DNA of 5,402 nt, taken from the NCBI GenBank assembly GCA_946544695.1, contig CAMNMO010000216.1:1-5402 (forward strand). Direction: 5' to 3'. Origin of the DNA: an uncultured Ruminococcus sp. GTDB lineage: Bacteria; Bacillota; Clostridia; Oscillospirales; Ruminococcaceae. The notes below the pieces were generated by a model. That model was not told where the DNA came from, did no database searches, and saw only the letters and a list, made by a program, of their open reading frames with translations. Of this stretch, positions 4,876 through 5,402 are shown in pieces (position 1 is the first letter of the stretch; each line of letters begins with the position of its first letter). The position numbers and the translations under genes are program-made.

Positions 4876-5402
4876 ATGAGCAAAGAAACCGAACTCTATC
4901 AGCTGTGGTGCGAAAAGGCTGTTGACGATCCAGATCTTCAGGAGGAGCTGAAGTCTGTTGCAGGCGATGAAGAAGCTATCATCGACCGTTTTTACAGAGA
5001 CCTTGAATTCGGCACAGGCGGTCTGCGTGGCGTTATAGGCGCAGGTGCTTTCAGGCTGAATATCTACACCATCAGGCGTGCTACACAGGGTCTGGCTGAC
5101 TATGTGAACGATACCTACAAGGACGCTAAGGTGGCTATATCCTACGACTCCAGAATAAAGTCCGACGTATTTGCCAGAGAGACTGCTGCTGTTATGGCTG
5201 CAAACGGCATAAAGGCTTATATCTACCCCGAGCTTATGCCCACACCATGTCTTTCATGGGCTGTAAGGGAGCTGGGCTGTCAGGCAGGCGTAATGGTAAC
5301 TGCATCGCACAACCCCGCTAAGTATAACGGCTACAAGGTATACGGCGATGACGGCTGCCAGATCACACTGGACGCTGCAAACACCGTTATCGGCAAGATA
5401 AA
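4876..5402 (+). CDS. pgcA: Phospho-sugar mutase (phosphoglucomutase/phosphomannomutase family), N-terminal 175 residues (partial)
   Basis: The protein belongs to the alpha-D-phosphohexomutase superfamily, which interconverts hexose 1- and 6-phosphates through a phosphoserine. It feeds glycolysis, glycogen metabolism and nucleotide-sugar synthesis in the cytosol. Visible signatures are FYRDLEFGTGGLRG (39-52), IGAGAFRLNIYTIRRATQG (54-72), YDSR (90-93), LMPTPCLSWAVR (120-131), and the active-site loop VTASHNP (141-147) with Ser144 as the residue phosphorylated in the cycle, then YNGYKVYGDDG (150-160). The pattern closely follows B. subtilis PgcA as I recall it, including the N-terminal Y..W segment, so the glucose-phosphate form is favoured; mannose phosphate cannot be excluded without the sugar-binding loop beyond the edge. 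The gene symbol rests on this resemblance. It is transcribed divergently from the hydrolase operon from its own promoter. Confidence 0.93.
   Translation, partial: MSKETELYQLWCEKAVDDPDLQEELKSVAGDEEAIIDRFYRDLEFGTGGLRGVIGAGAFRLNIYTIRRATQGLADYVNDTYKDAKVAISYDSRIKSDVFARETAAVMAANGIKAYIYPELMPTPCLSWAVRELGCQAGVMVTASHNPAKYNGYKVYGDDGCQITLDAANTVIGKI

Overview
The window looks like chromosomal DNA from a Firmicute of the class Clostridia, most plausibly Ruminococcus or a close relative. The reasons are the clostridial-type RpoB with a longer lobe region than Bacillus, strong AGGAGG-type ribosome binding sites, sigma-A promoters with an extended -10, and moderate GC genes separated by AT-rich spacers. The genus is an inference from general resemblance; no search was run.

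Layout: four protein genes, two cut by the window edges. On the minus strand, from right to left, are an alpha/beta hydrolase (3370-4386), a YifB-family Mg-chelatase-like AAA ATPase (1856-3385) and the first 506 codons of rpoB (1-1519). The hydrolase and yifB overlap by 16 bp and appear to form one operon read from a promoter at 4640-4668, after a leader of about 247 nt. On the plus strand, divergent from that operon, a phospho-sugar mutase (phosphoglucomutase family) begins at 4876 and runs off the right edge, with its own promoter at 4751-4778.

The 336-bp gap 1520-1855 is the densest regulatory stretch. It holds a simple terminator just after yifB, then a consensus promoter for rpoB (TTGACA, 17 bp, TATAAT with extended -10). 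This promoter lies between the arms of a perfect 12-bp inverted repeat that is followed, in the minus direction, by a run of eight T. The simplest reading is a second terminator for the yifB operon whose loop contains the rpoB promoter. The rpoB leader of about 168 nt can form several hairpins, some mutually exclusive, and one segment repeats in inverted form 13 bp that include the rpoB -35 hexamer.

The proteins are ordinary housekeeping or accessory proteins: transcription (RpoB), a AAA ATPase related to the transformation helicase ComM, a probable lysophospholipase/monoacylglycerol lipase-type hydrolase, and central sugar-phosphate metabolism. I see no mobile element, CRISPR array, tRNA, rRNA or defence system. 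The observations worth checking are all in the non-coding DNA: the nested promoter/terminator before rpoB, the structured rpoB leader, the separation of rpoB from rplJL, and the long hydrolase leader.
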